NCBI GenBank assembly: GCA_028673005.1
Contig: CM054118.1
Span: 4,924,410-4,988,409, forward strand
DNA from: Tanypteryx hageni
Lineage: Eukaryota; Arthropoda; Insecta; Odonata; Petaluridae
Reading direction: 5' to 3'
Length of the DNA: 64,000 nt
In this document: piece by piece, positions 22,788 through 34,299 of the stretch
How positions within the stretch are numbered: the stretch's first letter is position 1
Layout of the letters: every line of letters begins with the position of its first letter
Position numbers and translations under genes: made by a program
Notes under the pieces: model-generated
Seen by the model: only the letters and a program-made list of their open reading frames with translations
Databases searched by the model: none
What the model was told of the DNA's origin: nothing

Positions 22788-23340
22788 TAATTGTAAAAAG
22801 TAAAAATTTATATCACTGGCCAATATAAAATATTTCATTCATTAGTTCTTACCAAAACAGAGACATTATTCAGAGGATTAGATTAAGAAAGCTATGTTTC
22901 AATTTTCAATAGTAAATGTTAATGGATTTTCACATATTAACTGCAGTTCATGCATAGAATAAGTGCATTAAAATCTAAGAAGAACAGCATGGATCTAGAC
23001 AAATCTGTTTATTCATATTCATCAAATATATGGATGAAAAATCATCTAAAAAATTACTATTATTAATTATTAATTGTAAAAAGTAAAAATTTATATCACT
23101 GGCCAATATAAAATATTTCATTCATTAGTTCTTACCAAAACAGAGACATTATTCAGAGGATTAGATTAAGAAAGCTATGTTTCAATTTTCAATAGTAAAT
23201 GTTAATGGATTTTCACATATTAACTGCAGTTCATGCATAGAATAAGTGCATTAAAATCTAAGAAGAACAGCATGGATCTAGACAAATCTGTTTATTCATA
23301 TTCATCAAATATATGGATGAAAAATCATCTAAAAAATTAC
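22788..23340 (+). repeat. Exact 270-bp tandem duplication
   Basis: Bases 22788-23057 and 23071-23340 are identical by eye over all 270 positions, separated by 13 bases (TATTATTAATTAT). No coding content or terminal inverted repeat is visible. The identity means a very recent duplication or an assembly artefact. Confidence 0.95.
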
Positions 23341-23569
23341 TTTAATGGAAGTACAGCAATACCACATTGAAAGTTGCTCCGTTGGATGCTGATTTGCTGC
23401 GAGGACCTTGTATTATGCCCTTAGCATATTGCAAATACAAATGATCCATAGGCGCCTGCCATTTTTATTTATGCTCGAATTGAGTGACGATGAACATGTG
23501 TATTAAGTGCTTGGAGCAAGCCAGCTCTTACAGCAACTAGTTGAAGTAAGATGATAAAAAAGATAAGTT

Positions 23570-23886
23570 TCGAGACGATGGAGGCAAAGATTATGAGTGA
23601 CATCGTCCAGGTAGCCAACAAAGCTGAAGTCTAGGAAGTTGACAATTATAATGTCGAAGAGGTATCGGTGTCTTATGGGAAAAGCTTAAGACTAAGCAGT
23701 GAGGAACTGGAAGAACTTGAACAGCAGCATGTTCTCGAGAATAGCAATGGTACTGGTGCAGACAATTTAGGCACGGTCAAGAGAAATGTTCTCACCAGCA
23801 TCTCCTGTTTCACAGAAAAGCTCCAAGAAAACAAGAAACAAACAAGGCAGTCAACTCGGAATACATTCTTTAAGCAGCTGCTATAG
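23570..23886 (+). pseudogene. Possible Tigger/pogo-type transposase C-terminal remnant
   Basis: Reading through one stop (about 23632), the frame gives MEAKIMSDIVQVANKAEV, then EEVSVSYG and LSSEELEELEQQ followed by a Gln/Lys-rich tail. Tigger (pogo-like, CENP-B related) transposases end with a similar SNEELLELEQQ-type block after the DDE domain. No DDE catalytic motifs are visible here, so only the tail would be left. The call is tentative; it could be another short coiled-coil remnant. Confidence 0.35.
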
Positions 23887-24364
23887 AGAATGATTGACAG
23901 CCAGCAATATGTAATAGGTGATCACGACTAAATTTAATTTTCTTCCATTAATGTCATCATTTTATGTATTGCTAAATTTTATAAATTTAATTGATACATT
24001 TTCGAGGCTTAATAAATGATATTGCAGTGTATTATATGTTTGCACAATGTATCACTTATAGGTAAGAAATAACACTCTTAGGAACATATCTCCCTATCAA
24101 GTAGGTATGTTATGATGAATCTGTTGAAAGCCGACTCACTGAAATCTCTCTTCTCCAGGAGTGCATCCTGAGCATTCAACGGCCTATTACTGTCATTGTT
24201 TTTGAGATCATTGGTGATTTTTAATTAAGTTTACATGGAGAACTAGGAAACATTGCAACAGCATAACTGTCAAAAATCACTTTCTGACTTACTGTTTATT
24301 TTAATTTCTGCTATTAGATGTATATTGGAAACAGATTTCACGTGGCTCTGACATGGGTCTAAAC

Positions 24365-24620
24365 CAGGGGTCGGCAACGTTTTTTCTGTCAGGTATCACT
24401 CTTTATCAGTATTAATTATTTGTAACTTCCGTCCTTCGGAAGGGACGTTCAGCCGTTGGTCCCCTTGGTGTTCTTCTTTAAGAGTAGGCTAATGCCGGCA
24501 CCGGGTTTCTATTCTCCCTTGCTATTCATTGCGCTACCTCTTAGATACCCATTGCGCGTAGGCAAAAGGTGAATCAGCTGGGAACATACATTAGTATTTG
24601 TGACAGACACTCCGCGCGTT
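24365..24620 (+). other. hAT-type end followed by LINE/SINE tail-like sequence
   Basis: CAGGGGTCGGCAAC begins at 24365, the same terminal repeat as the MITE at 15807, preceded by GTCTAAAC; no matching right end was found. From 24427 CCTTCGGAAGGGACGTTCAG and, further on, GGCTAATGCCGGCACCGGGT resemble a 3' tail I have seen shared by LINE/SINE families, but I cannot name it. Confidence 0.4.
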
Positions 24621-25473
24621 TGACACTAAAATTCATTTGGTCCAAAATCTTTACGGAAAGTGTTTCTTATATAAAAAACATTCTGAATGCAATGCGGTAT
24701 AACTATAATACTGATTACAATTGAAATAACCACAGATAGATTCAATAGTCAATTATACATCAAATGTTTATGAAACGACTAATGTAAGGTGTGGTAAGTG
24801 CGACCTTCCGTCTAGGAGATCGCATTTTCGTCCGAAGAGCAGATAGCGCATGTGTAACACATTAAATACATTGTAGTCAAAGGATAATTCACTACTTTGT
24901 AATGCTGACCCTTTTAGTTCGCGAACCGCATGCATATGAAATATATTCTTTAGTTAATCTTGTGGTCGTAGTTGGTAGTAAGGAGTGGTTTCCTGCGGAT
25001 TTTTTAAAAATCTACGTATTTAAAGTGTTAGGTAAGTACTATTTCTTGATTTCATTTCTAAATTGATTACTTACCTTTATTTAATTTGAAAGTACGAGAA
25101 TATGAACATTACGCAAGATATGAACAAATTTATTACTTTGTCTTTAATTTCTATTTAGCATAAAAGTATGGGAGGTAGTAGAACACCCTCTAATAACAAA
25201 AGAAAACCATTCTAATATGACTATGACTTTTTCGGTGATTCACTTGCCTCTTGGTAAGCGTCGTAATAAGTCATATGTGAGTAATGAAATGTATATATAG
25301 TGAAAAAACATAGAAAATGACTAAAAGTGCTCTATAATTTAGTTTTTAAATTCAGTCACACAAAATAACACAATATTTGGTAAAGTATTAATTTAATTTA
25401 TTTTTCATGAAAAGTAATATATATTTATACTTATATTTTAAAATATATTTTTATCCAAAATAGCTAATCATCA

Positions 25474-27090
25474 ATGGCGCCTGCTCCGGTATGGGATTAT
25501 TTTAAAAAGATTCCGTCATCACATAAAAAGCATAACAGAGCACAGTGTGACTAATGCCAAACAATACTCACAAGCGCATATGGTTCCACTTCGGCAATGA
25601 TAAATCATCTCAGAAATATTCACAAGATAGTTCTAAAAAGAGATGCAGAATATGAACCATCAACAAGCTCTAAGAAATGTGCGTAAAAAACCATGCTTGA
25701 TTTTGTTAAGAAACACAATCGTAGCGATATTGTTGCTAGATTGGCTGCTCAGGATGGTTTTACAATTTACCCAGAAGTGAAAACGGAGTGATGCGTCTGG
25801 AACATGAAGAATATGAAGTACGAAGAAACGAAGTAGTAAAAAATTTGGAAACAGCCAAAAATAATGGAAGAAAATATAGTATAACATTAGACGAATGGGT
25901 CAATAAAAGAGGACGTCGCTACATAAACATAAATTTACACGATGAAGAAGGCAGAGTTTAATCTTGGACTTTCACGATTAATTGGTTCCTGCAATGCATC
26001 AAGAATACTATCTATTGTTACCGATCATTTAAAAGGATTTGGTCTTTCCTCCGAAAATGATATTGTCGAGACTACAAATGACGGTGCCAGTGTTATGATT
26101 AAATATGCAAGAGAGAGTCCATTAGAATCTCAACTTTGTTTAAATCGTGGCTTACATCTTGCAGTTTGCGACACGCTTTACAAACCAATAAATTCTGCTG
26201 GTATCAATGGTACTAAGGATGATGATGATAGAAATAATGATGATGACTATGACATTTCTGATGAAGAATCTGCTCTCATTAATGAAAAAATAGTTGAGCT
26301 TGATACTCTGGACATTTTAAAGAGCGTTCGCACTATTCTTAAATACTTTAAAAAGTCGAGCACTCGAAATTTAGTTCTACAAAAAAAGATTTGTGAACAA
26401 ATAGGACACGAGTTTCAATTGCAGTTGGATGTTAGGCACCGCTGGAATTCGATTGAACCCATGCTGGATAAATTTTTTAGAGTGCGTGACTCTATCACGT
26501 ATACTTGGAATGAGCTTTATTCTTCTCATTTGTAACAAAAAAATGATTTTAAGAAACTTGAAGAATTAAAACTAGTGCTAAAACCGGTAACCCTTGCAGT
26601 TGAAGCGTTAGCAAGATAAGACGCTACCTTGTTAACTGCGAAAGGAGCATTACATTTTTTATTTAAAAAATTGGACGAAAATAAAAGTGAAAAACTTTTT
26701 AAAAATATTAAAACTCGAATGAGTCAGCGAGGAAATACGAGAGCTGCGGTTATATTGGAGTGCCTGAATTCATCCAACAGTATTCCCTCCGGAGTGATTT
26801 TGCAGTTTGCAACAATGCTTTTCGAGAGATTATTTCCAAAATCTTCAGAATCACCAAATACAGTGAAAGTGGTTGAAGTGAAATATGAAGCCCCAGCGTC
26901 CATGGAAAAAGAAATAAATGTAGCGATCAGTGACGTTGTGCAGAGTAACATCGACAAAAATTTCTCAAATTTAAAAGACGAATTTCTTGCTATTAAAAAT
27001 TCAGGAGGAAGAACTGAAAATTTACGAAAACCTTTTAAAGCATTTTGCACAATTAAACCATCTTCTACTGAACCTGAAAGAGTATTTTAA
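25474..27090 (+). pseudogene. hAT transposase (BED-finger type), broken
   Basis: An ATG at 25474 opens a BED zinc finger: VWDYFKKIP, then C-D-stop-C and HLRNIHK, with a TAA between the two Cys. MLDFVKKHNRSDIVARLAAQ follows at about 25700. The 25942-26535 frame holds DGASVM (a catalytic Asp), LNRGLHLAVCDTLY (the Cys/His insertion-domain motif), an acidic loop of Asp/Asn repeats and a RHRWNSIEPMLDKF block. The 26629-27090 frame continues through the thioredoxin-like helices and stops at KPSSTEPERVF, the beginning of the dimerisation region, whose rest is lost. At least four disruptions make it inactive. Ends of the element are not clear. Confidence 0.85.
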
Positions 27091-27099
27091 GCATCGTTA

Positions 27100-28225
27100 A
27101 ATTGTTGTAAAGTTATGATTTCGTCTTTGCGATTATTCTCTAAACTGCTCGATATTTTTAAAATATTATTACATAAATGAATCCAGTTGAAAGATTTTGT
27201 CATTTTCAAAACTTAGTTTTTATTGACTTTTCTATTTTTATTTTTATTTGTCTTGATAATAATTAACATTTCACGGTCAGAAATCAGTTTTTATAGTTGG
27301 TTTTTTGAATAAACTTCTTAAATTTTCAAGTTAGATTTTTTTCTTTTAAATATCCTAAAACCGAACCGAAACTGCGGTTTTGAAAATTTGGAAAACAGAA
27401 ACCGCGGATATTAAAAAAACGAATAATTTGCAAACTCGAGACATCATATGTCTTCCGCAACGAACGTGTGAACTTAAACTGTAATACAGGTACCCAATGA
27501 ATCATTCCATGCTTGAATTTCTGTTAAAACATTTTTTAATTAAACCGACAAAACGAAAATAATTATTGGTTTCAGAACAATGTAAGAAAAATTAATAACT
27601 TTCGTAATCAATCGACGGCATTTCATGAGTAATTTTCAACCGCGCACACAAAAATCCCTGTTTCCATAGTGAGCTGTCCGTACCGCAAATCAAGGACCGA
27701 GGGAGATAAATCACTTTTTCCGAGTTTAAAAATAAACAGGGCAGGATTCTTCGGGAACGAGGGGAATTCCTGACTGAGTCCTTGAGGAAACACAATCCAC
27801 TGACATATGGCAATCCGCACCAGAGATAAAATTCCAGCTCACAATGTGCGCATGTATTCTCGTCCAAGTGACAAGAAAGGTCTTTGCTTAGGCGAGACAA
27901 TGACTTCGTGGGAGCCGCCTTAGATTGCCTCTATTTTTAACCGCACTGTCTTCTCACTCCGGCATAGGAAATGGCAAAGAGGCGGGAGATTTGTTGTCGC
28001 ATGAAATAAAAGTTACTCCGTCTATCTGTCGACATGTCGCTACGTCTTAAAATTCACTGCCCATCGGAATTTTGCACCTAATGCCTTAACGAATGAGTGT
28101 AACAATTCGAGAGAAACTCTAATAATCATATATAAATGGGTTTGCCCACCAAAAGCAATCACTAGAGAATCATCGAGTTCGCCTTACGGTTGAAAATAAA
28201 TTCCAGTATATTCACATGAGTATCA
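27100..28225. other. Stretch without recognisable genes
   Basis: AT-rich at first. At about 27358-27420 ACCGAACCGAAACTGCGGTT and an AACCGCGG echo might be hAT terminal sequence belonging to the transposase upstream. The 27592-27900 minus-strand frames are not recognisable. Confidence 0.4.
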
Positions 28226-28831
28226 ACAAGTAGGGATGTACACGGGGTTCACGTGGTACAGAAGAGCTTTTCGTCAAATCCGCAGTAGTACTTGTGTATT
28301 TCCTTTGAAATCAGAAAATCTTTTTTTCTTACATAGTGGTAGCCTTGCTTTTTAGATCCGTTCTAAACATGTTCACTTCGTTTAGCCATTGTAAACTCGA
28401 CCTACAAATGAATTTTTTTTAAAGTCGGTTCAGCCTATACCTTGGAAATTAATAATTACAGAAATATTCTAAAATATTAACCTTGATATTGTGGTAGCTC
28501 TGTTAAGTCGATCCTGTTGAAATATGCTATTTTTGCTATTTATTTATCTGAACATTACATACGATATACAATATTTGTTTAAAATTCATACGGTTAGTTC
28601 TCTAGAAATATGTGTAAAAGAAATATTATTTTACTGCTCTTTAGCTCCGCTATAAACATTGATTTCATTATGATATGTTGCACAAATCTCATATACAAAA
28701 TTTAGTTGAAATCCGTCCAGCCAATTCCTTCCAAATTTATAATTACCGAAAGAGATTAATTTTTAATTGTGGCGCCCCTGTTTGGCTGAGCCGGTCCAAA
28801 TATGCTATTATGGTTTTTATATATGTGTATT

Positions 28832-28905
28832 GCACTGATGGTGTAGTGGTTAGCGTGTCGGCTTTCTATTGCAAAGTTCGGGGGTTCAAACCCCTCGAAT
28901 GGCGG
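28832..28905 (+). promoter_or_regulatory. tRNA-like segment with pol III A and B boxes
   Basis: GCACTGATGGTGTAGTGGTT opens the LINE; TGGTGTAGTGG matches the A-box pattern and GGTTCAAACCC (about 28882-28892) matches the B-box pattern exactly. The spacing is that of a tRNA. The acceptor stem is not well paired, so it is not a functional tRNA gene. It could act as an internal promoter for the element or be a SINE head fused to it. Confidence 0.65.
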
Positions 28906-29214
28906 TTTTATAAAAAAAACTATCATCAGTGCCTGGCAGTAGGCAGCAGTACTGTCAGTATGGTATAGAGCCGAAAACAAATGATGTTGGTTATATCCAA
29001 TACAGCTGTAGGCGTGATCAGGACGATTTGAACGGCTACAGTACTGCGATATGGAAAGCAGGAGGGAAACTACCACATTACAATCCCTAGTAATGATTAT
29101 ATGGTTGGACAATATGAGTTCTCTCGAGATAAAACAATCCGGAGGTAAAATAGTCCCCCAATCGGATCTCCGGGCGGGGACTGCCTCGAGGAAAAATTTG
29201 TCGAAGGTAATTTA

Positions 29215-30003
29215 CAAATAGGGACTTGGAACGTAAGAACTATGAGAAAAGCAGGAAAGCTAGAGAACTTGAAAGAAGAAATGAGAAGAAATGGAGTTGA
29301 CATTATAGGACTAAGCGAAACTAGATGAGAAGGAGAAGGAGAGTTCGACTCGGAAGAATTCACGGTAGTTTATTCTGGAGGAAATACTGGGGAAAGGGGA
29401 GTAGCTCTGGTACTTAGAAAAGATATGATGAAAAGCGTGACAAAGATAATAGCAACGAACGATAGACTGATGGCAATAAAGCTAAAAGCTGTCCCAGTGG
29501 ACATGCTGATAATCCAGGTATATATGCCAACGTCAGCTCATGAAGATGAAGAAATCGATGAGATTTATGAGCAAATTAATGACATTTACGAAGAAGACGG
29601 AAGAGGAAAGGTAAACTGCATAATAATGGGAGATTGGAACAGCATAGTCGGAGAAGGACAGGAAGAAAATGTTGTCGGACAATACGGACTTGGGAAGAGA
29701 AATCGAGGAGGGGAGAAACTCGTAGAATTCTGCATCAATAATGACCTTGTAGTGACTAATACATGGTTCAAAAACCATAAACGAAGGTTATACACATGGA
29801 AAAGCCTAGGAGATAGAATGAGATGCCAAATAGATTACATCCTTGTAAAACAAAGATTCAGGAACAGCATAAAGAACGCCAAGGCATTTCAAGGAGAGGA
29901 CATTGATTCAGATCACAGCCTTCTAATACTTGACGTGAGTAAAAAGCTCAAACAAATAAGAAAAACGAGAAGAGAAAGAAAGACCTGGGACCTAGAAAAA
30001 CTG
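29215..30003 (+). pseudogene. LINE endonuclease domain (EEP type)
   Basis: Reading from about 29215 the frame gives IGTWNVRTMRKAGKLENL, GLSETR followed by an in-frame TGA (about 29326), then from 29425 MGDWNSIVGEG, an N-T-W-F motif, RCQIDYILV and DSDHSLLI. These are the catalytic and metal-binding motifs of LINE endonucleases, otherwise complete. The protein is often annotated as craniofacial development protein 2-like in animal genomes because that gene captured a related RTE endonuclease. One stop interrupts it. Confidence 0.85.
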
Positions 30004-32065
30004 AAAGAAGAATGTAGTCAACATGAAGTTGGAAGATAACTTAAGAAAGTTGGAAAACAAACCGAAGACCGTTGATATAGAATGGGATGAAATTAAAACC
30101 AGTATCAAGGATACCTCGGATAAAGAGATTGGAAAACAAGAGAAGAAAATCAGAAAACCATGGATCACGAAGGAAATGCTGGGGAAAATGAATGAGAGAC
30201 GAAAATGGAAAAACGTTAACAGTGAAGAAGGTAGAGCCAACTATAGGCGTATAAACAATGAGTTGAGAAGGGTAACAGATAAAGCTAGAGAAAATTGGAT
30301 AAAAGGAAAATGTGATGAAATAGAACAAACAAAACAAACAAGTTAGGACGGTACGATATGATGTACGCTAGGGCACTGGAATTAGAAGATAAGAAGTCTA
30401 ATGGAATTTGTGGTAAAGGAATTATGAATACGGATGGGAAGATAGTCTCAGAAACAAAGGATGTAGCACAGGTATGGGAAGAATACATTAAGGAATTATA
30501 CAACAAACAGGCAGGAGTGGCAAAAATAGAACTGGAAGATGAGGAAAACATTGAAGAAGACAACTTAGAACCAAGTATTATGGAGAGCGAAGTAGAAAAA
30601 GCGATAGTGGAACTAAAGAAGGGAAAGCCACGGGCAGCGATGGAATACCGGCTGAGATACTTAAAGTCATAGGATCAGAAGGACTAAAAGCGATCACGAA
30701 ATTAATTAATAAGATTTACGACACGGGAGAGTGGCCTCGGGATTTCCTAGAAGTAACAATGATCCCTTTAAAGAAGAAGCCAAAGGCAATGCAGTGTAAA
30801 GATTACAGAACTATAAACCTTCTGTCACACACATCGAAGACCATCACGAGGATTCTTAATAAAAGGCTGGAGAAAAAGGCAGAAGAAATAATAGGGGAAG
30901 ATCAATTCGGTTTCAGTAAAGGACGAGGAACTAGAGATGCTATAGGAGTAGTTAGAATCATATCAGAAAGGGCAATAGAATACAGTCAAGATATCTGCGC
31001 ATGTTTCGTAGACTGGCAGAAGTCCTTTGATAGAGTAAATTGGGTAAAGTTGATGAAGATATTAAAGGATATAGGTGTAGACTGGAAAGAAAGGAGACTG
31101 ATTAGGAATCTATATGTGCATCAAGTTATAAAGGTCAGGTTTGAGAATGTGGACACCCGCGGAATAAATAAGGAGTAAGGCAAGGCTGCTGCCTATCGCC
31201 AACCCTATTCAATATATATGGAGAAAGTCTAATGCAAGAAGCTTTAGAAGGCACAGGTGATTTCAAAATTGGAGGAAGGATTATAAAAACAGTATAATAC
31301 GCAGATGATCAAGTACTTCTAGCAAGAAAGGAAGAGGAGCTAAAAAAATGATAAATAGACTAGCGATAACAGGTAGAAAATACAGTATGGAAATAAATAC
31401 AGAAAAATCCAAGGTCATTCGAATATCGGGTAAAGAAGAGAATCTGAACATAACTATTGGGGGAAAGCCATTAGAACACGTTTCAGAAAATAAATACCTT
31501 GGAAGCATCATATCACGAGAAGCAAAATGTACGGATGAGATCAAAACTAGAATAGGAAAAGCAAAAGCGGCTTTCAGGAGAAAGAAACAACTACTTACAG
31601 GGAATATAAGGGAAGATATCCGCAAGAAGTTGATAAAATGCTACGTATGGAGTATAGCTTTGTACGGGATAGAAACAAGGACGCTAAGGAAAAATGACAT
31701 CAAATACTTGGAAAGCTTTGAAATGTGGACTTGGAGGAGAATGTTGAAGATAAAATGGACAGATGAAAAACGATGAAGTGCTACGAAGAATAGGAGAGAA
31801 GCGAATGATTATACAGGCCATCAGAGAGAGGAAGGCTAACTGGGTTGGACATTACCTGAGGAGAGAGAGTATGATTAAAGACGTGTTAGAAGGAAAACTA
31901 GATGGGAAAAGGGAAAGAGGTAGGAAAAGGTTTCAGCTGATAGACGATCTGAAAGGGAAAGAGAGTTATGAAGATATGAAGAGGACAGCGGAAAATAGGA
32001 GTATATGGAGAACCAGGTTTAACCAAGAACAATCACGGACCTGTCTACGGACAGACTACCTATGA
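30004..32065 (+). pseudogene. LINE reverse transcriptase and C-terminal domain
   Basis: Pieces in several frames give a Lys/Glu-rich linker (30023-30346), the fingers (30759-31178: CKDYRTINLLSHTSKTITRI, EDQFGFSKGRGTRDAI, CFVDWQKSFDRVNW), the palm with YADDQVLLA at about 31298-31324 preceded by a stop, and the thumb (INTEKSKVIRISG, YLGSIISREA). The C-terminal block 31763-32065 has ANWVGHYLRRE and ERGRKRFQLIDDLKG. Catalytic YADD is intact but the copy has at least five disruptions. Confidence 0.85.
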
Positions 32066-32493
32066 TGATGATATGTGTATAATATAAATATAAAATTTGA
32101 TGTTGACAGTTCAACACAAATACGTGCCAAAAGAATTTTTAACTTCTTGTATTGTGGCAGCCCTGCTTTCTATATCCATAGTAAACGCCTTGATTTATTT
32201 TATGTCGCACACCTCCGTACAAAGTTTTGTCGAATTCGGTTCGGCCAATTCCTTCCAATTTGAAAATTGCCGAAAAGTTTTGTTTTGAAATTGTGGTACC
32301 GCTGCAGACTCATTTTGGCATATATTCGTGTGTAAATTCTGTGTTCCAAATTTGGTTGAAAACAGTTAAGCCAATTCTTCCCTGATATATGCGTACTGAC
32401 GGACACCACGAAGATAATAGCGCTTTTCAGCAATGACGAAAAGCACTAAAAATTTAACAGGTAGGTGTGTGCACGGGTTTCCCGTGGTATAGA

Positions 32494-33123
32494 AGTGCTT
32501 TTCATCAAATTCGCCGTAGTATAATCGTATACTAATAAATTTGCTTTGAAACCAGAAAACAATTCTTTATCCTTGTAGTTTGGCAATCCTGCTTTTTAGA
32601 TCCGTTCTAAACATATTCGTCTCGTTTATCTATTCTATACTTGCCCTACAAACAAAATTTCTTTGAAATCTGTTCAGCTAATAACTTCCAAATTCACAGT
32701 TACTGAAAAATCCTAACCTTGGTATTGTGGTTGCCCTGTTTAGTCGAGCCGGTTGAAATATAATATTTTGTTTATTTATTTGTATGAAGATTATATAAGA
32801 CGTATATTTGGTTAAAATACATGAGGTCAGTTCTCTAGAAATACGTGTTAAAAGAAATTTTATTTTACTTTTTATTGTGGTAGCTCTGCTCTTTAGGTCC
32901 GATTTAAACATATTATTTTATTATGGTATGTTGTACAAATCTTATATACAAAATGTAATTGGAATCTGTTCAGCCAATTCCTTCTAAATCCTTAATTACT
33001 GAAAGAGATTAATTTGTAATTGTGGCACCCCTGTATGGCTGATTCGGTTTAAGTATGCTAATATAGTTTTGTATATATGTGTATATTAAATTGATGTGGA
33101 CAGTTCAACAAAACATTTATGTA
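32494..33123 (+). repeat. ~1-kb TIR-bearing repeat, copy IV (interrupted)
   Basis: Starts AGTGCTTTTCATCA (32494-32507), 46 bases after the end of copy III, same orientation. It is colinear with the other copies up to GTGGACAGTTCAACA and is then cut by a Tigger element. After the Tigger the similarity is weak (TATTTTGTGGCA), so the 3' third is lost or diverged. Confidence 0.8.
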
Positions 33124-33447
33124 CAGTGGGCCCTCGATATCCGTTGACCTCCCGATCTGTCGTTTCTCATATCCGTCGTCCACTATTTAACACCATCATC
33201 TCCGTACCCGCCGTCGGTTCCCGTATCCGTCGTCGTGTTGCCACCTGTCTCACGCGTCATGTACATACGCCACTTCCTATCGCTCAGTAGCGTCAGTCTA
33301 CCAGCAACTCTCCTAACGAGAGGTTCTCAAACCAGTTCTCTGCCGATTTTGTGCCATATTTACTTTATTTTTGCAACAAACTCAGTGCCCATGTCTGCTA
33401 AGTCAAATGAGAAAGCTAAGAATTGAAGAATAGTCCCCACTTTGTAA

Positions 33448-33660
33448 ATGAAATTGAAAATTATTGTTGATTTTGAAGCTGGCAAACGAGCAGCCGATAT
33501 CGGACGTGAACATGGAATACCGCCTACAACAGTAAGAAAAATTGTAGTTGATAAACAAAAATATAAATATGTTGCAAAATTAGCCGTGTCTGACACGATT
33601 AAATGTTTGAGAACCGGAGAAAATGTTTTGGTGAAAATGCAAAAGTTATTGTTGATTTAG
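33448..33660 (+). pseudogene. Tigger-type transposase N-terminal DNA-binding remnant
   Basis: The 70-residue frame starts at an ATG and reads KLKIIVDFEAGKRAADIGRE then HGIPPTTVRKIV, the psq/CENP-B-type helix-turn-helix that binds transposon ends. After about residue 40 the frame continues for 30 residues without the second CENP-B helix or any catalytic motif, and ends. Family transposases are about 450-550 residues, so over 85% is missing. Confidence 0.8.
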
Positions 33661-33968
33661 ATTTCTGATCGGCAAGCTAAGGGAGATAATGTGAATTCCA
33701 CTTTTATCAGAAAGCTAAGAGAATTTTCTACGATCTCAATTCGGACGAAGAAAAGGGCCAGATTAAATTTTTCGCGAGTAAAGTCGATAAATTTTAATTA
33801 AGGAGTGAATTTATATGCACATTGTATGTTTAAATCAATAAAATTCTTGTTCGACTAATCTGTATTGGTGTTTATTTACCCGAAAAATGAGTTTAGTGCT
33901 CAAATATATGACAAGAAACAAAGGTGTTGGAATGACATGTTATGCACGATCGCATAAATCTGAAATTA

Positions 33969-34166
33969 AATTTTGACATATGAGAAGGAGAAAAAATCCT
34001 GTACTTGAGAGGGAATCGAACCCGGGTCTCCCAGTTTTCCGGATAGGTGCTTTAATATTCCAATCCGAGAATGGAAAATCATGATAACTTAGTTGGTTAA
34101 ATCACCAATCCGGATTCGATTCCCGGTCAAGTACAGGATTTTTTCTGCTTCTCAAATGTCAAAATT
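33969..34166. mobile_element. Inverted tRNA-like SINE foldback
   Basis: Arms of about 54 bases (33969-34022 and 34112-34166) are reverse complements with four or five mismatches; AAAAAATCCTGTACTTGA is shared exactly. The right half carries an A box-like TAACTTAGTTGG (about 34086) and a B box-like GATTCGATTCCCGG (about 34115); the left half mirrors it on the minus strand. Only the tRNA-like part, not the tail, is shared in style with the 11.9- and 14.6-kb SINEs. Confidence 0.8.
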
Positions 34167-34299
34167 GAAGTATATGACTTCCCTAGGACGAATTATCATT
34201 ATAACATGCGAGTCTATTGCTCCGTATCCGTCGTTTCCTTATCCGTCGCACTTTTAAGGAACAATTAACGACGGATATCGAGGGCCCGCTGTAAATATT

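Larger units (their letters stand above)
28831..32070 (+). mobile_element. RTE-like LINE with tRNA-like 5' head and 10-bp TSD
   Basis: The element is 3240 bases long, flanked by ATATGTGTAT at 28821-28830 and 32071-32080. It begins with a tRNA-like segment, has a leader, an endonuclease and an RT, and ends in an ATGATGATG run rather than poly(A), as RTE-type LINEs do. The order is complete but the ORF is broken by stops and frameshifts. Its protein resembles the outer LINE at 53.6-62.3 kb closely and the one at 1.2-4.7 kb only distantly. Confidence 0.9.
28263..32447 (+). repeat. ~1-kb TIR-bearing repeat, copy III, split by a LINE
   Basis: Left terminus AGAGCTTTTCGTCA (28263-28276), right terminus TGACGAAAAGCACT (32434-32447). 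The body is interrupted at 28831-32070 by an RTE-like LINE and resumes with GTTGACAGTTCAACACAAAT exactly where copies I and II would continue. Without the LINE it is about 935 bases long. Confidence 0.9.
33124..34291 (+). mobile_element. pogo/Tigger-type DNA transposon, internally deleted
   Basis: Terminal inverted repeats CAGTGGGCCCTCGATATCCG at the left and CGGATATCGAGGGCCCGCTG at the right, flanked by TA on both sides (33122-33123, 34292-34293), the target site of Tc1/mariner-pogo elements. It encodes only an N-terminal helix-turn-helix remnant; the DDE catalytic domain is missing. A tRNA-like inverted repeat is inserted near its right end. Confidence 0.9.

Noticed and set aside
28675..28968. 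97-residue ORF over the tRNA-like head
   Set aside because: It crosses the repeat/LINE boundary defined by the TSD and is chance reading of both.
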